Assembly: GCA_028279995.1 (NCBI GenBank)
Contig: JANQMQ010000157.1
Coordinates: 1 to 15,134, forward strand
Length of the DNA stretch: 15,134 nt
Direction of reading: 5' to 3'
From: Candidatus Phaeomarinibacter sp.
Lineage (GTDB): Bacteria; Pseudomonadota; Alphaproteobacteria; CGMCC-115125
A program made the translations under genes and the position numbers. The notes under the pieces were generated by a model. The model was given only the letters and a program-made list of their open reading frames with translations. It was not told where the DNA came from and made no database searches. Each line of letters begins with the position of its first letter. The first letter of the stretch is position 1. Shown one piece after another: positions 1-6,140 of the stretch.

Positions 1-1
1 G

Positions 2-328
2 GAATACAAGCAGGAATTGGACGCCACTACGCGGGTCGACCATGAGCGCGTTCTCATGGTGTTTACCCGATCAGACGTGGACCCCGCGCAAACCGGCAAG
101 CGCTCAGGCGAAAAGGTGCGCGTTGAGAGCATAAGCGACAAGTCGCTTGCGCTGATCTACGCCTCCAGCATGGCGGAAGAGCGTATCAAGTACGAAATTC
201 GGCAGCACGACAGCATCTATTTCAAGGGATTTGTTGTCGATTTGAATGTTGAAATGAGGTCGGGCAAGCCGGTCGCCTACTCAGTCACACACGTCCATGA
301 CGTTATTGACCTGCCAGACGAAGACTAG
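2..328 (+). CDS. Unknown protein, 5' end outside the window
   Basis: The frame is open from the first bases of the window (reading E-Y-K-Q-E-L-D-A...) and ends at TAG 326-328, so the gene probably starts upstream. A TTG at 17 could act as an internal start giving 103 residues. The visible part is charged and soluble-looking, with a predicted beta-rich C-terminal half (YFKGFVVDLNVEM, then VAYSVTHVHDVIDL) and an acidic tail LPDED. I see no membrane segment or signal peptide and do not recognise the family. Its stop overlaps, tail to tail, the end of the broken DUF6471 gene on the other strand (TAG at 327-325). Coding is supported only by the uninterrupted frame and sensible composition. Confidence 0.55.
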   Translation, partial: EYKQELDATTRVDHERVLMVFTRSDVDPAQTGKRSGEKVRVESISDKSLALIYASSMAEERIKYEIRQHDSIYFKGFVVDLNVEMRSGKPVAYSVTHVHDVIDLPDED

Positions 329-520
329 TCGAGATTTAGTTTTTCGACTCCCATTGCCGCCATGCAGGCTAGCAAGAAAGGCCGCTGGAAACTTGCCTCG
401 GGAAGGCTTGTTTCGGACGTTCACTTCCTTTTCCACAATACCTATCTCGCCCAGCTTCTCAACTAGCTGGGCATAGGTAACGCCCTTTCGCTTCAACTCA
501 GCCTTTAGGAGATTTGCCGC
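325..520 (-). pseudogene. DUF6471-domain protein, frameshifted and missing a clear start
   Basis: Read on minus, codons from 520 give AANLLKAELKRKGVTYAQLV and continue EKLGEIGIVEKEVNVRNK, then RGKFPAAFL. From memory this is the core of DUF6471, a small helical DNA-binding-like family common in rhizobia and other proteobacteria. After codon CTT (376-374) the frame goes into unrelated sequence. Skipping one base (373) gives LACMAAMGVEKLNLD followed by TAG at 327-325, which is the expected C-terminus. So the gene carries one extra base near 373. At the 5' end the frame is open back to TAA (544-542) but has no ATG; TTG at 496 would remove part of the conserved N-terminus. It meets the plus-strand HTH gene head to head at about 509-540. 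It is either genuinely decayed or carries sequencing indels. Function is unknown. Confidence 0.7.
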
Positions 521-637
521 TATCTGCGAAATGGCTTTTCTTTAGAAGAATACGACGGTGAGACCTACGTATCCATTCACAACGTTGACGGCCTTTGGAA
601 AGCCATCGGCCTAAATATTCTGCTAAACAACAAAGTC

Positions 638-958
638 ATGGCTCCGAAGGAGATCCGGTTCCTAAGGCACCAGATTGATGTGACGCAGGCGGAATTGGCC
701 GCAAGGTTGCGGGTTGATGACCAGACTGTTGCACGTTGGGAAAAGGAACAATCAAAGATGCCTGGCCCAGCCGACATGATGCTTAGAGTGCTTTACTTTG
801 CTTCGGACGCAGCTCAACCCGAAGGCGCTGAGGTGCTTAAAGAACTGAAAGAAGCTGTTGGTGAGATAATTGGCAGCGATCAGGCCCTTCATGACGAGGT
901 GACTTTCAAGCAAGACAATTCTGGCTGGTCACCAGAAGGATCAAAGGTTGCCGCTTGA
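638..958 (+). CDS. HTH (XRE-like) regulator of the MqsA/YgiT-type antitoxin kind, N-terminus damaged
   Basis: From ATG 638 it gives 106 residues. EIRFLRHQIDVTQAELAARL, then RVDDQTVARWEKEQSKMPGPADMMLRVLYF, is a clear helix-turn-helix of the type found in the C-terminal domain of MqsA/YgiT-like antitoxins and related rhizobial regulators. The same frame is open upstream to TAG 506-508. Codons 521-637 read YLRNGFSLEEYDGETYVSIH, then NVDGLWKAIGLNILLNNKV, which matches the usual N-terminal part of this family (GLDNVxLxNGF...VSIxDVDGLHxAIG). The true protein therefore probably started upstream, and its first 10 or so codons are lost or overprinted by the DUF6471 fragment. No canonical start lies in that stretch, so 638 may be an internal start. 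No partner toxin is visible. Confidence 0.65.
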   Translation: MAPKEIRFLRHQIDVTQAELAARLRVDDQTVARWEKEQSKMPGPADMMLRVLYFASDAAQPEGAEVLKELKEAVGEIIGSDQALHDEVTFKQDNSGWSPEGSKVAA

Positions 959-959
959 A

Positions 960-1286
960 CTAGTACTCCGGCACCGGATGATTGCGACAATCATATCCGC
1001 GACCCTTGATGTTCTGGTTGTAGAGCCGGCCTAGCGACGGGGCTCTCTGCCACGCGTCAAAAGTCTCGGGTTCGACCGCACAATAATGGTAGTAGGTATC
1101 GCGTAACTGGACTATCAAGTAGTTCGTATCCGGATCATAGCAGAGACGGTTGACCAAACTGGACGGCTTCAAGGCCGGACACTCGAACGTATCGAGTGGA
1201 ACACCTCCGCGATACTTCACTTCAACAGTTTCGGCATGGGCGAAACCGATCATGAGCATCAACGCGATAACGATGCGGGCTACCAT
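960..1286 (-). CDS. Small secreted protein, KTSC-domain-like
   Basis: 108 residues. Residues 1-18 (MVARIVIALMLMIGFAHA) form a signal peptide with an AHA cleavage motif, so export to the periplasm is likely. The mature part has SSLVNRLCYDPDTNYLIVQL, then RDTYYHYCAVEPETFDAWQRAPSLGRLYNQNIKGR and YDCRNHPVPEY. This resembles the KTSC fold: K/S-T/S-S near the N-terminus, YxY in the middle, A-x-S-x-G-x-x-Y/L-N-x-x-I at the end. Several cysteines suggest disulfides. The molecular function of KTSC proteins is not established. The gene ends 1 base from the stop of the plus-strand HTH gene. The start ATG at 1286 is the only good one. Confidence 0.75.
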   Translation of the reverse strand: MVARIVIALMLMIGFAHAETVEVKYRGGVPLDTFECPALKPSSLVNRLCYDPDTNYLIVQLRDTYYHYCAVEPETFDAWQRAPSLGRLYNQNIKGRGYDCRNHPVPEY

Positions 1287-1312
1287 CTAACACCGTTCCA
1301 AATCGCTCGAAA

Positions 1313-1344
1313 TAGCCGGGTCCAGTGTTGTCTGGACCCGGCTA
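1313..1344 (-). terminator. Perfect 13-bp stem-loop behind the small secreted protein gene
   Basis: TAGCCGGGTCCAG (1313-1325) and CTGGACCCGGCTA (1332-1344) are perfect inverted repeats around the 6-base loop TGTTGT. It begins 7 bases after the stop of the minus-strand gene at 1352. Only a short T run follows on the minus strand, so it is a strong hairpin but a modest intrinsic terminator. It separates that gene from the KTSC gene. Confidence 0.7.
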
Positions 1345-1351
1345 ACGAAGC

Positions 1352-1543
1352 TTAGTGGCAGTGGACTCTGCCGGTACTGTTGTCCATGTGACAGCACTGT
1401 CCGGGCGGTGAGCTTTTTCGACACCCGCCACCATGTTGGATCTCTTGGTTCGTGAGGCCTGATCCCTGAGATACAGAAGCGATAGCCGGTCCTGTTCCAA
1501 ATGCCAGGCTGGCTGCGAATGCAGCGGCCATTAGAGCTTTCAT
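1352..1543 (-). CDS. Small secreted Cys/His-rich protein
   Basis: 63 residues from ATG 1543, preceded by a good purine-rich ribosome site (AAAGGGAGGGG). Residues 1-22 (MKALMAAAFAASLAFGTGPA and IA) are a classical signal peptide. The short mature part ends HGGGCRKSSPPGQCCHMDNS, then TGRVHCH. This Cys/His tail occurs in many small rhizobial exported proteins and resembles YHYH-type calcium or metal-binding-like tails. Metal binding or disulfides are inference. The frame is open further upstream to 1639, but that extension has no signal-peptide logic. A 13-bp hairpin follows its stop. Confidence 0.7.
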   Translation of the reverse strand: MKALMAAAFAASLAFGTGPAIASVSQGSGLTNQEIQHGGGCRKSSPPGQCCHMDNSTGRVHCH

Positions 1544-1668
1544 GGTCCCCTCCCTTTTTGGGTTAGACCTGAGAGGGTAACGCCAGCACCACCTAATGCA
1601 AGCCCTGGTTGGCAGTCCTCTGTATTGAACCGGCCCCAAGGCTGTTCACGAAACAAGCTGTATTGCGA

Positions 1669-1830
1669 TTAGCCTCCCTTGATCTCTTGAATAAGCTTGC
1701 GTGCCTTTGCAAGCTCCTCACATGCATCCTCCAAGTTGGAGCGAGCGATATGGGCATGTAGGGTTTCAATCTCGCCTGAGATTTCGCCGCGCTTCTTGAC
1801 CTGTGCTGTGACTACATGAGGTTCGGCCAT
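1669..1830 (-). CDS. 53-residue conserved-looking small protein
   Basis: ATG 1830 to TAA 1671-1669 encodes MAEPHVVTAQVKKRGEISGE, then IETLHAHIARSNLEDACEEL and AKARKLIQEIKGG. The start resembles a small rhizobial family beginning M-x-x-P-H-V-V-x-A-L-V-x-K-R-x-E-L-x-G-E-I-E, known to me only as hypothetical proteins. It is predicted to be almost entirely helical, with a Leu/Ala-rich amphipathic second half. No membrane segment is seen. The ribosome site is weak. It lies downstream of the repressor on the same strand and may be co-expressed in the lysogen. Confidence 0.6.
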   Translation of the reverse strand: MAEPHVVTAQVKKRGEISGEIETLHAHIARSNLEDACEELAKARKLIQEIKGG

Positions 1831-1896
1831 GTGGGAAAACTAGGCAGAGCCGGTTAGTCTGTCTTGGTGTGGTTGCTACCTAATGGCGTAACAATT

Positions 1897-2595
1897 TCAG
1901 ATCCGCCTTGCATACCAGACGACCCGGCCAATGATCTGAGTGTCCTCAACTAAGACCTCGTAGTCACCATGCAACTGATTGTCTGAGATCCGGCGCAATT
2001 TTGCGGGTTCCGAACCGGGTATCAGTTCCAGACGCTTAACTACGGTGCCGTCTCCATCCCAGAGCACGAATATGCCGGGCTGGCTGATCCGCGCGTCCGC
2101 CATGTTCACCAGCACCCGGTCGCCCGATGCGAGTGTAGGGAACATGCTGTCTCCTATGACCTCAAGCACAACCAACCGATTGACCGGCAGTCTTAGTTCG
2201 CTCTCGATGTAAGCTCTGGAAAAGGGCCATGAGTCGCGCTGTGTTTCGGTATCCACGTGAAAGCCGTCGCCGGCGCTAACCCGTACGTCATACTCTGGAA
2301 TGGTGATGGTTTCCGAATGGGGCGGCGAATAGTCAAGGGCGTCAACGTCCAGAACAGCCCCCAACGACAGAACATCGGCTCGTTCTATGGGCGGGTGTCC
2401 GCGGCCTACTAGAACTTCCGCGAGCTTGACTACGAGATCGCCCGGTAGAAAGAGCTTTGGGTAAGTGTCAGCGCTCTCATACCGCTGGATACTTGAGGCA
2501 CCTTTGTAGCCCAGCGCCTTGGCCAAAGCCTCCATGGACATTCCAGCCCTCTCTCGGAGCGCCCTGAGTTGCTGGGTTACGCCTAAATCTTCCAT
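1897..2595 (-). CDS. Phage repressor, HTH plus S24 (LexA-like) autocleavage domain
   Basis: 232 residues from ATG 2595. Residues about 5-45 (VTQQLRALRERAGMSMEALA, then KALGYKGASSIQRYE) form an XRE-type HTH. The C-terminal half is a peptidase S24 domain: the A-G cleavage site is at residues 108-109 (VSAGDG), the nucleophile Ser150 sits in VIGDSMFPT, and the general-base Lys187 in TVVKRLE. It should hold the lysogenic state and be inactivated by RecA-stimulated self-cleavage after DNA damage. An in-frame GTG at 2631 would add 12 residues, but those overlap operator half-sites, so I prefer 2595. It is divergent from the Cro-like gene, with about 70 bases between starts that contain the operators. 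Confidence 0.92.
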   Translation of the reverse strand: MEDLGVTQQLRALRERAGMSMEALAKALGYKGASSIQRYESADTYPKLFLPGDLVVKLAEVLVGRGHPPIERADVLSLGAVLDVDALDYSPPHSETITIPEYDVRVSAGDGFHVDTETQRDSWPFSRAYIESELRLPVNRLVVLEVIGDSMFPTLASGDRVLVNMADARISQPGIFVLWDGDGTVVKRLELIPGSEPAKLRRISDNQLHGDYEVLVEDTQIIGRVVWYARRI

Positions 2596-2618
2596 GTCCA
2601 GTTCATGCCAAGACCAAG

Positions 2619-2677
2619 ATACGTTTTCCACGTTGACAATATACGTTATTGGCGTATGTTATTCGGCATGACATACG
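2619..2677. promoter_or_regulatory. Lysogeny-switch operators and the early (cro) promoter
   Basis: Plus-strand promoter: TTGACA (2633-2638), 16-base spacer, TATGTT (2655-2660), then only 7 bases to ATG 2668. The transcript probably starts at or next to the start codon (leaderless). Half-sites ATACGT occur at 2619, 2641 and 2673. ATACG (2641-2645) pairs with CGTAT (2653-2657) across 7 bases. CGTATGT (2653-2659) pairs with ACATACG (2671-2677) across 11 bases. The first two direct copies are 22 bases apart, about two helical turns. Repressor and Cro presumably compete here. Confidence 0.75.
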
Positions 2678-2883
2678 TGGACCACATCATTGAGCGTTTC
2701 GGTGGGTTGACTGGGTTATCCAAGGCGCTCGGTCACAAGAACCCATCTACGGTCCAGGGGTGGCGCGAGCGCGGGACCATCCCCTCCAGGCAGCAATCTC
2801 ACGTATTAGCTGCGGCCGCCGATAAAGGAATTGAGGTTCAACCGGCTGACTTTTTCGAAATCCTAGCGGGGACAGCCGAATGA
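2668..2883 (+). CDS. Cro-like regulator (carph-isopro-type small HTH)
   Basis: 71 residues from ATG 2668: MTYVDHIIERFGGLTGLSKA, then LGHKNPSTVQGWRERGTIPS and RQQSHVLAAAADKGIEVQPADFF. The pattern IIxRFGGxxxLAxALGHKxPTTVQGWxxRGxIPxRQ is typical of the carph-isopro/Cro-like regulators found opposite S24 repressors in alphaproteobacterial prophages. It is the first gene of the early operon. The start is fixed by the promoter (7 bases from the -10) and by position; longer frames reach back into the operators. It ends by ATGA overlap with the next gene. Confidence 0.85.
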   Translation: MTYVDHIIERFGGLTGLSKALGHKNPSTVQGWRERGTIPSRQQSHVLAAAADKGIEVQPADFFEILAGTAE

Positions 2884-3467
2884 CAGGCGTTGTGCCTCAT
2901 GAAAAAACGGCTCCTACGCTGCCTGGCGAAATTGGCGAGACCGCATTGTTGTTGCCGAACCGTCTCACCTACGCTGAATGGGAAAGTGTCGGCCTGCGAT
3001 TGCAAGGGGCTGACGACAGCCTGAAGTGGTGGATTGGTGATTGGCTGGCCTACGGCGAGCGTAAGTATGGGGAAACCTATGCTGCGGCCATAGAAAAGAC
3101 GGGCTATGGCGTTGAACGGCTGCGGCAATACAAGTGGGTTGCCGAACGCGTGCCTCCTGAGAACCGTTACAGCGGTAACGGTTTCAGTTGGTCCAAGCAC
3201 CGGGCGGTTGGTGCTCTGGATACGCTGGCACAGCCCAAGTTGCTTGACGATGCCTCGCCTATCCATGAGTTGTTTCCCCGGTCTCCCTCGCGTGCAGGCC
3301 ATGAAGCTCTCTGCCCAGACACTGCACGCGAAGCCCACGCTACCATTTCCCCAGCAGTCAGCACCCCGCGCGCCGCCTCAGTGGTTGGAGATACTCAATC
3401 TGGGCGGGGACTAAATCCTATTTATGATGAAGCAAACTTCCCTAGTTACTTGCGGGGGCAGGCGTGA
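2880..3467 (+). CDS. Conserved phage early protein (WWIGDWL...YGE type), possible C-terminal frameshift
   Basis: 195 residues as read. Residues 24-130 (LLPNRLTYAEWESVGLRLQG, WWIGDWLAYGERKYGETYAA, WVAERVPPENR, FSWSKHRAVGALDTLAQPKLL) match a helical family seen in actinobacterial and rhizobial phages and plasmids; its function is unknown to me, possibly DNA binding. After about residue 130 the frame turns low-complexity and less GC-rich at third positions. The +1 frame at 3285-3412 has clearly GC-richer third positions and reads LPRVQAMKLSAQTLHAKP... to TAA 3412-3414. An indel near 3280 is therefore possible. Against this, the frame-0 end makes a neat GTGA overlap with the next gene. Confidence 0.65.
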   Translation: MTGVVPHEKTAPTLPGEIGETALLLPNRLTYAEWESVGLRLQGADDSLKWWIGDWLAYGERKYGETYAAAIEKTGYGVERLRQYKWVAERVPPENRYSGNGFSWSKHRAVGALDTLAQPKLLDDASPIHELFPRSPSRAGHEALCPDTAREAHATISPAVSTPRAASVVGDTQSGRGLNPIYDEANFPSYLRGQA

Positions 3468-4024
3468 CTAGCTTTATGGAATGTAAGCGCCTGTCGAATG
3501 TCGCCGATGGAGAGCCAGAAATCTCCTTCGGCGGCGAGCGTGGCACTGTCCCATACACTCAGATCGAAAGGCGCGTGGCACAAGCCGGCAAGCAGTTCCG
3601 CGCTGCCTTTTCTCCTGATGTGTCTCATCTCGATAACTCCACTCTTTGTCTTGCTGGTTCAGTAAATCAGCAGACGGAAGATTGGGGCATGTTGAAATCT
3701 CATACTCTAAGGAAAAGTTCGGAGTCCAATGCGCGGAGGCGCGAGCGATGGCAGGAAAATCTGTCGTTGTTTCTCAGGCGCAAGGCTGGGGCGGGCCGGG
3801 GCTTTACAGGATGGCTTGCAAACCTCTGGGAATGCAGTGTGAGCAAAGCCTCCAAGGTCATGTACGGCGATGCGAACCCGCATTGGACGGACTTTCTCAT
3901 TCTCTACCAGGAGTACGGCCCGGAAATCATTGAAGCAGTCATGGACGATGGCACCGCAGATCTAGCTAGGCGCAAGCACATCCTGCGAAAGCTGCTCGAG
4001 CTCTTGGAAGAGGAAAGCGAATGA
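3464..4024 (+). CDS. Unknown early protein with HTH-like C-terminal half
   Basis: 186 residues from GTG 3464 (GTGA overlap with the previous stop); ATG 3476 is an alternative that drops 4 residues. The N-terminal ~80 residues are polar and not recognised. Residues about 90-160 (RRERWQENLSLFLRRKAGAG, GFTGWLANLWECSVSKASKVMYGDANPHWTDFLILYQEYG) look like a helix-turn-helix with a following helix, as in phage proteins where a short HTH picks a DNA site and an xxxPxxxxLxxxxYG segment follows. The tail is a strongly charged helix (LARRKHILRKLLELLEEESE). No membrane segment. It ends in ATGA overlap with the next gene. Confidence 0.6.
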   Translation: MTSFMECKRLSNVADGEPEISFGGERGTVPYTQIERRVAQAGKQFRAAFSPDVSHLDNSTLCLAGSVNQQTEDWGMLKSHTLRKSSESNARRRERWQENLSLFLRRKAGAGRGFTGWLANLWECSVSKASKVMYGDANPHWTDFLILYQEYGPEIIEAVMDDGTADLARRKHILRKLLELLEEESE

Positions 4025-4218
4025 CGCTGGTTGGATTGTTCCTCTGCTTCATTCTGAGCGCTGTTGTTTGGGTGCCGCTTGCATACTGGATACGCGGTGC
4101 TATGGCGCGAGCTGCCAAGCCTGAGATTGTCCGGCAAATCCGCGCCGACATCGGTAAGTGCGATGTGATCTGCGGTGACGTGACGCTGGTTCCGTTTGAG
4201 GGACACGTGAACTCATGA
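4021..4218 (+). CDS. Small single-pass membrane protein
   Basis: 65 residues. Residues 3-24 (LVGLFLCFILSAVVWVPLAY) are a hydrophobic transmembrane segment, followed by a short basic stretch (WIRGAMARAAK) that suggests N-out/C-in or a signal anchor. About 40 soluble residues ending FEGHVNS follow. No family recognised. It is joined by ATGA to both neighbours, so it is probably translated as part of the early operon. Small membrane proteins in this position of temperate phages are often exclusion or host-modulation factors, but nothing here proves that. Confidence 0.6.
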   Translation: MTLVGLFLCFILSAVVWVPLAYWIRGAMARAAKPEIVRQIRADIGKCDVICGDVTLVPFEGHVNS

Positions 4219-4580
4219 CAGAGCGTGGCCTTCACAAAGCGGTGTTTGCCTTCTTCCGCAGCACCTTTGACCCTTACCAGGTGGTCTATCACCACACGGC
4301 AGTTGAAGCCGCTGGCAAAGCAGAATGGCGGGGCAGGGAGTCGGGCGCACTCAAGGGCTTCGCTGATTGGATGCTGCTGCGGCGCGACGTTACCGACGCC
4401 GGGAAGGTTGGTTTCATTGAGTTGAAGGCAGCAGGAAAGTATCCGTCCCCGGAGCAAGAGTGGTTCCTCGAAACCATGCGCCAGCACGGTCACATGCGCG
4501 TCGTATGCAGATCACCGGAAGAAGTTGAAGACACTCTGAATGCGTGGGGTGTGCCAATGAAGGTGAGGGTTAGCGCATGA
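4215..4580 (+). CDS. VRR-NUC family nuclease
   Basis: 121 residues. The PD-(D/E)xK core is visible: GFADWMLL with Asp51, VGFIELKAAG with Glu69-x-Lys71, then SPEQEWFLETMRQHGHMRVV with Gln81 and the usual downstream helix. That is the standalone VRR-NUC nuclease common in phages. Members cut branched DNA such as Holliday junctions or flaps, so it likely works in replication or recombination of phage DNA. It lacks any fused domain. It starts in ATGA overlap with the membrane protein gene. Its stop overlaps ATG 4577, the start of a long plus-strand frame antisense to the pentapeptide gene. Confidence 0.88.
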   Translation: MTERGLHKAVFAFFRSTFDPYQVVYHHTAVEAAGKAEWRGRESGALKGFADWMLLRRDVTDAGKVGFIELKAAGKYPSPEQEWFLETMRQHGHMRVVCRSPEEVEDTLNAWGVPMKVRVSA

Positions 4581-4591
4581 CGCTTAGTCCC

Positions 4592-5569
4592 TTAGTTGCA
4601 GGCATGCACGTCATCGAGAAGATCGAATATGTCACCCTCGCGGTCGAATGCGTCTACCTTACCGCAAATGCATCTGTTCTTTCGGGTTGGCACGTAGTCG
4701 ATCAGATCACCGGCGCCATTTGTAAACTCGATCATGCTTGTATTGTCTACGCAGGCATCGGCGAACTGACTAATGTTGCCGGCTTCCATAATGGAGGTGT
4801 GTCGAAAATCGGCTCCGGTGAGGTCGGAATCGATGAAGGCCGTACGCCCTTCAATTGGGATTTCTGTATCGCCCAGTTCGTAGAAACTTTCGGCGCTGTA
4901 GAGGCCCTGTCCGGTGAACACTGCCCCGCGCAGGTCGGCTCGCTCGAACGTTGTGTTGATCACGGAGGATGCTTTGTCGAATCGTACTCCTCTCAGGCCT
5001 GTAGACTGGAATGTCACGCCAAGGAGGTTGGCTTCGCTAAGGTCTGCCTGGGATACATCGCCCTCATTGAATTCTACATTCACAAGTTCTGCTCCCTTGA
5101 GAGACGTTCCAGGACGGAAGACAACACAGTTTATAGTGGACTGGATCATTGTCGTATTACTGTGGTCGAGTGCTGCTGGAAAGCTGCGCGCGAACTCATC
5201 CTCTGTGCACTTCGCTATGTTCACGCCTCGAAACTTGAGGCCTTGCCAGGACAAATCGATGAGTTCGTGGCCGCTGTCACGGACTGTCTCGTAACTCCAG
5301 TCAGATGTGAACATTGCGCCTGTGTCACGGAGCGCTTCCATGCGCTCAAACGCAAGGCCCTGAACTGTACGCCAGTTGACTTCCCGTGTTTCAAAGGTTT
5401 GCCAAATCTGTATGCCCAAAGCGATTGTGGCCGCGCAGGTGCCGATCCCAGCGAAGATGAGTCCGCGTGTTTGACGCACCGCGTCTTCGTGAGCCTGCCG
5501 AGACTCCCGGCGGCGCAATGCTGCTGCCGCCTTGTTTCTGCGGCGCGCGCTAATCGCAATTCTTTTCAT
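4592..5569 (-). CDS. Membrane-anchored pentapeptide-repeat protein 1
   Basis: 325 residues from ATG 5569. Residues 1-30 are very basic (ISARRRNKAAAALRRRESRQ). Residues 37-57 (LIFAGIGTCAATIALGIQIW) are one membrane segment. Residues about 155-220 carry pentapeptide repeats A(D/N/E)LxG-like: SLKGAELVNVEF, SQADLSEANLLGVTF, LRGVRF, ERADLRGAVF; a further copy is LTGADF (250-255). The tail has C273, C300-x-C302 and C324. The repeat region should fold as a right-handed beta-helix in the cytoplasm, held at the inner membrane. It lies antisense inside the early operon, 11 bases from the VRR-NUC stop and starting 51 bases before the resolvase start. An upstream TTG at 5662 is in frame but would include junk and overlap the resolvase. 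Function unknown; an exclusion or defence role is inference. Paralogue: 6141-7079. Confidence 0.82.
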   Translation of the reverse strand: MKRIAISARRRNKAAAALRRRESRQAHEDAVRQTRGLIFAGIGTCAATIALGIQIWQTFETREVNWRTVQGLAFERMEALRDTGAMFTSDWSYETVRDSGHELIDLSWQGLKFRGVNIAKCTEDEFARSFPAALDHSNTTMIQSTINCVVFRPGTSLKGAELVNVEFNEGDVSQADLSEANLLGVTFQSTGLRGVRFDKASSVINTTFERADLRGAVFTGQGLYSAESFYELGDTEIPIEGRTAFIDSDLTGADFRHTSIMEAGNISQFADACVDNTSMIEFTNGAGDLIDYVPTRKNRCICGKVDAFDREGDIFDLLDDVHACN

Positions 5570-5605
5570 GCACCCAATTCCACCAATGATTGCACTCAGG
5601 TGCAA
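5567..5605 (-). promoter_or_regulatory. Palindrome and possible leaderless promoter of pentapeptide gene 1
   Basis: On minus: TTGCAC (5605-5600), 17-base spacer, TGGAAT (5582-5577), 7 bases, ATG. TTGCAC-N4-GTGCAA (5590-5605) is a perfect 6-4-6 inverted repeat overlapping the putative -35. The block from TTGCAC to ATG is 36 bases long and matches the block before the paralogous gene at about 26 of 36 positions by eye. The hexamers are poor matches to consensus, so promoter activity is inference and conservation is the main evidence. Confidence 0.45.
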
Positions 5606-5619
5606 GGGGCATGGGCTGC

Positions 5620-6126
5620 ATGAGCCAACTCGCCCCTGACCAGCGCATCGTGAAACTCCCAATGCGTGACCGAGAGCACACAGGTGCTGACACTCCTCGG
5701 GTGGTCAATATGATTGGTACGGCAATTGTTGCCTTGGAGGCGTTCGATACGCCAAAAGAGCGTGTGCGCGCTGCTTTGGATTGTCTCAATGCCAAGCTTC
5801 TTTTGCTTCAGCGTGGGGTGCCGAATTCGCTGGCCGGCACCACAGAGGTGGTCGCCATGGGGCGACAGATCTCGTGTCGTGAAATTCAGCTTACAGATAT
5901 TCGCAAAGCCACAATTGACCATGTGCGCGCACTGAAATCGGTTCCCAAGTTTCGCCGCTCGGCATGGATGAAACAAAAGACGATGGAATGGGCGCGGTCG
6001 CGCGGGTGGTCATCTAAGAACGCCGATGCTGCGGATGCGCTCGCCGTTTGTCACACGATCAGATGTTTCGATGGTCCGTCATATGCGGCGAATGAGACGC
6101 CGCTGTTTGGGGGGCTATCACAATGA
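5620..6126 (+). CDS. RuvC-like resolvase C-terminal half fused to an unrelated N-terminus
   Basis: 168 residues from ATG 5620. Residues about 80-165 resemble the C-terminal half of phage RuvC-like resolvases: EVVAMGRQISCREIQLTDIR, KATIDH..., WMKQKTMEWARSRGWSSK, then NADAADALAV with the last acidic residues (D-A-A-D-A-L). The first strand with the catalytic Asp and the second-Glu region are not found. Instead residues 1-75 (MSQLAPDQRIVKLPMRDREH..., VVNMIGTAIVALEAFDTPKE, RVRAALDCLNAKLLLLQRG) look like a helical domain I do not recognise. As it stands it should be catalytically incomplete. It sits between the two antisense pentapeptide genes. Start and stop both use ATGA overlaps. Confidence 0.55.
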   Translation: MSQLAPDQRIVKLPMRDREHTGADTPRVVNMIGTAIVALEAFDTPKERVRAALDCLNAKLLLLQRGVPNSLAGTTEVVAMGRQISCREIQLTDIRKATIDHVRALKSVPKFRRSAWMKQKTMEWARSRGWSSKNADAADALAVCHTIRCFDGPSYAANETPLFGGLSQ

Positions 6127-6140
6127 AATTATTCATCAAG

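Noticed and set aside
4577..5623. 348-codon plus-strand frame as an independent protein gene
   Set aside because: Its product is Cys-rich with no fold or family signature and it mirrors the minus-strand codons of a recognisable pentapeptide protein. Kept only as a finding about open antisense frames.
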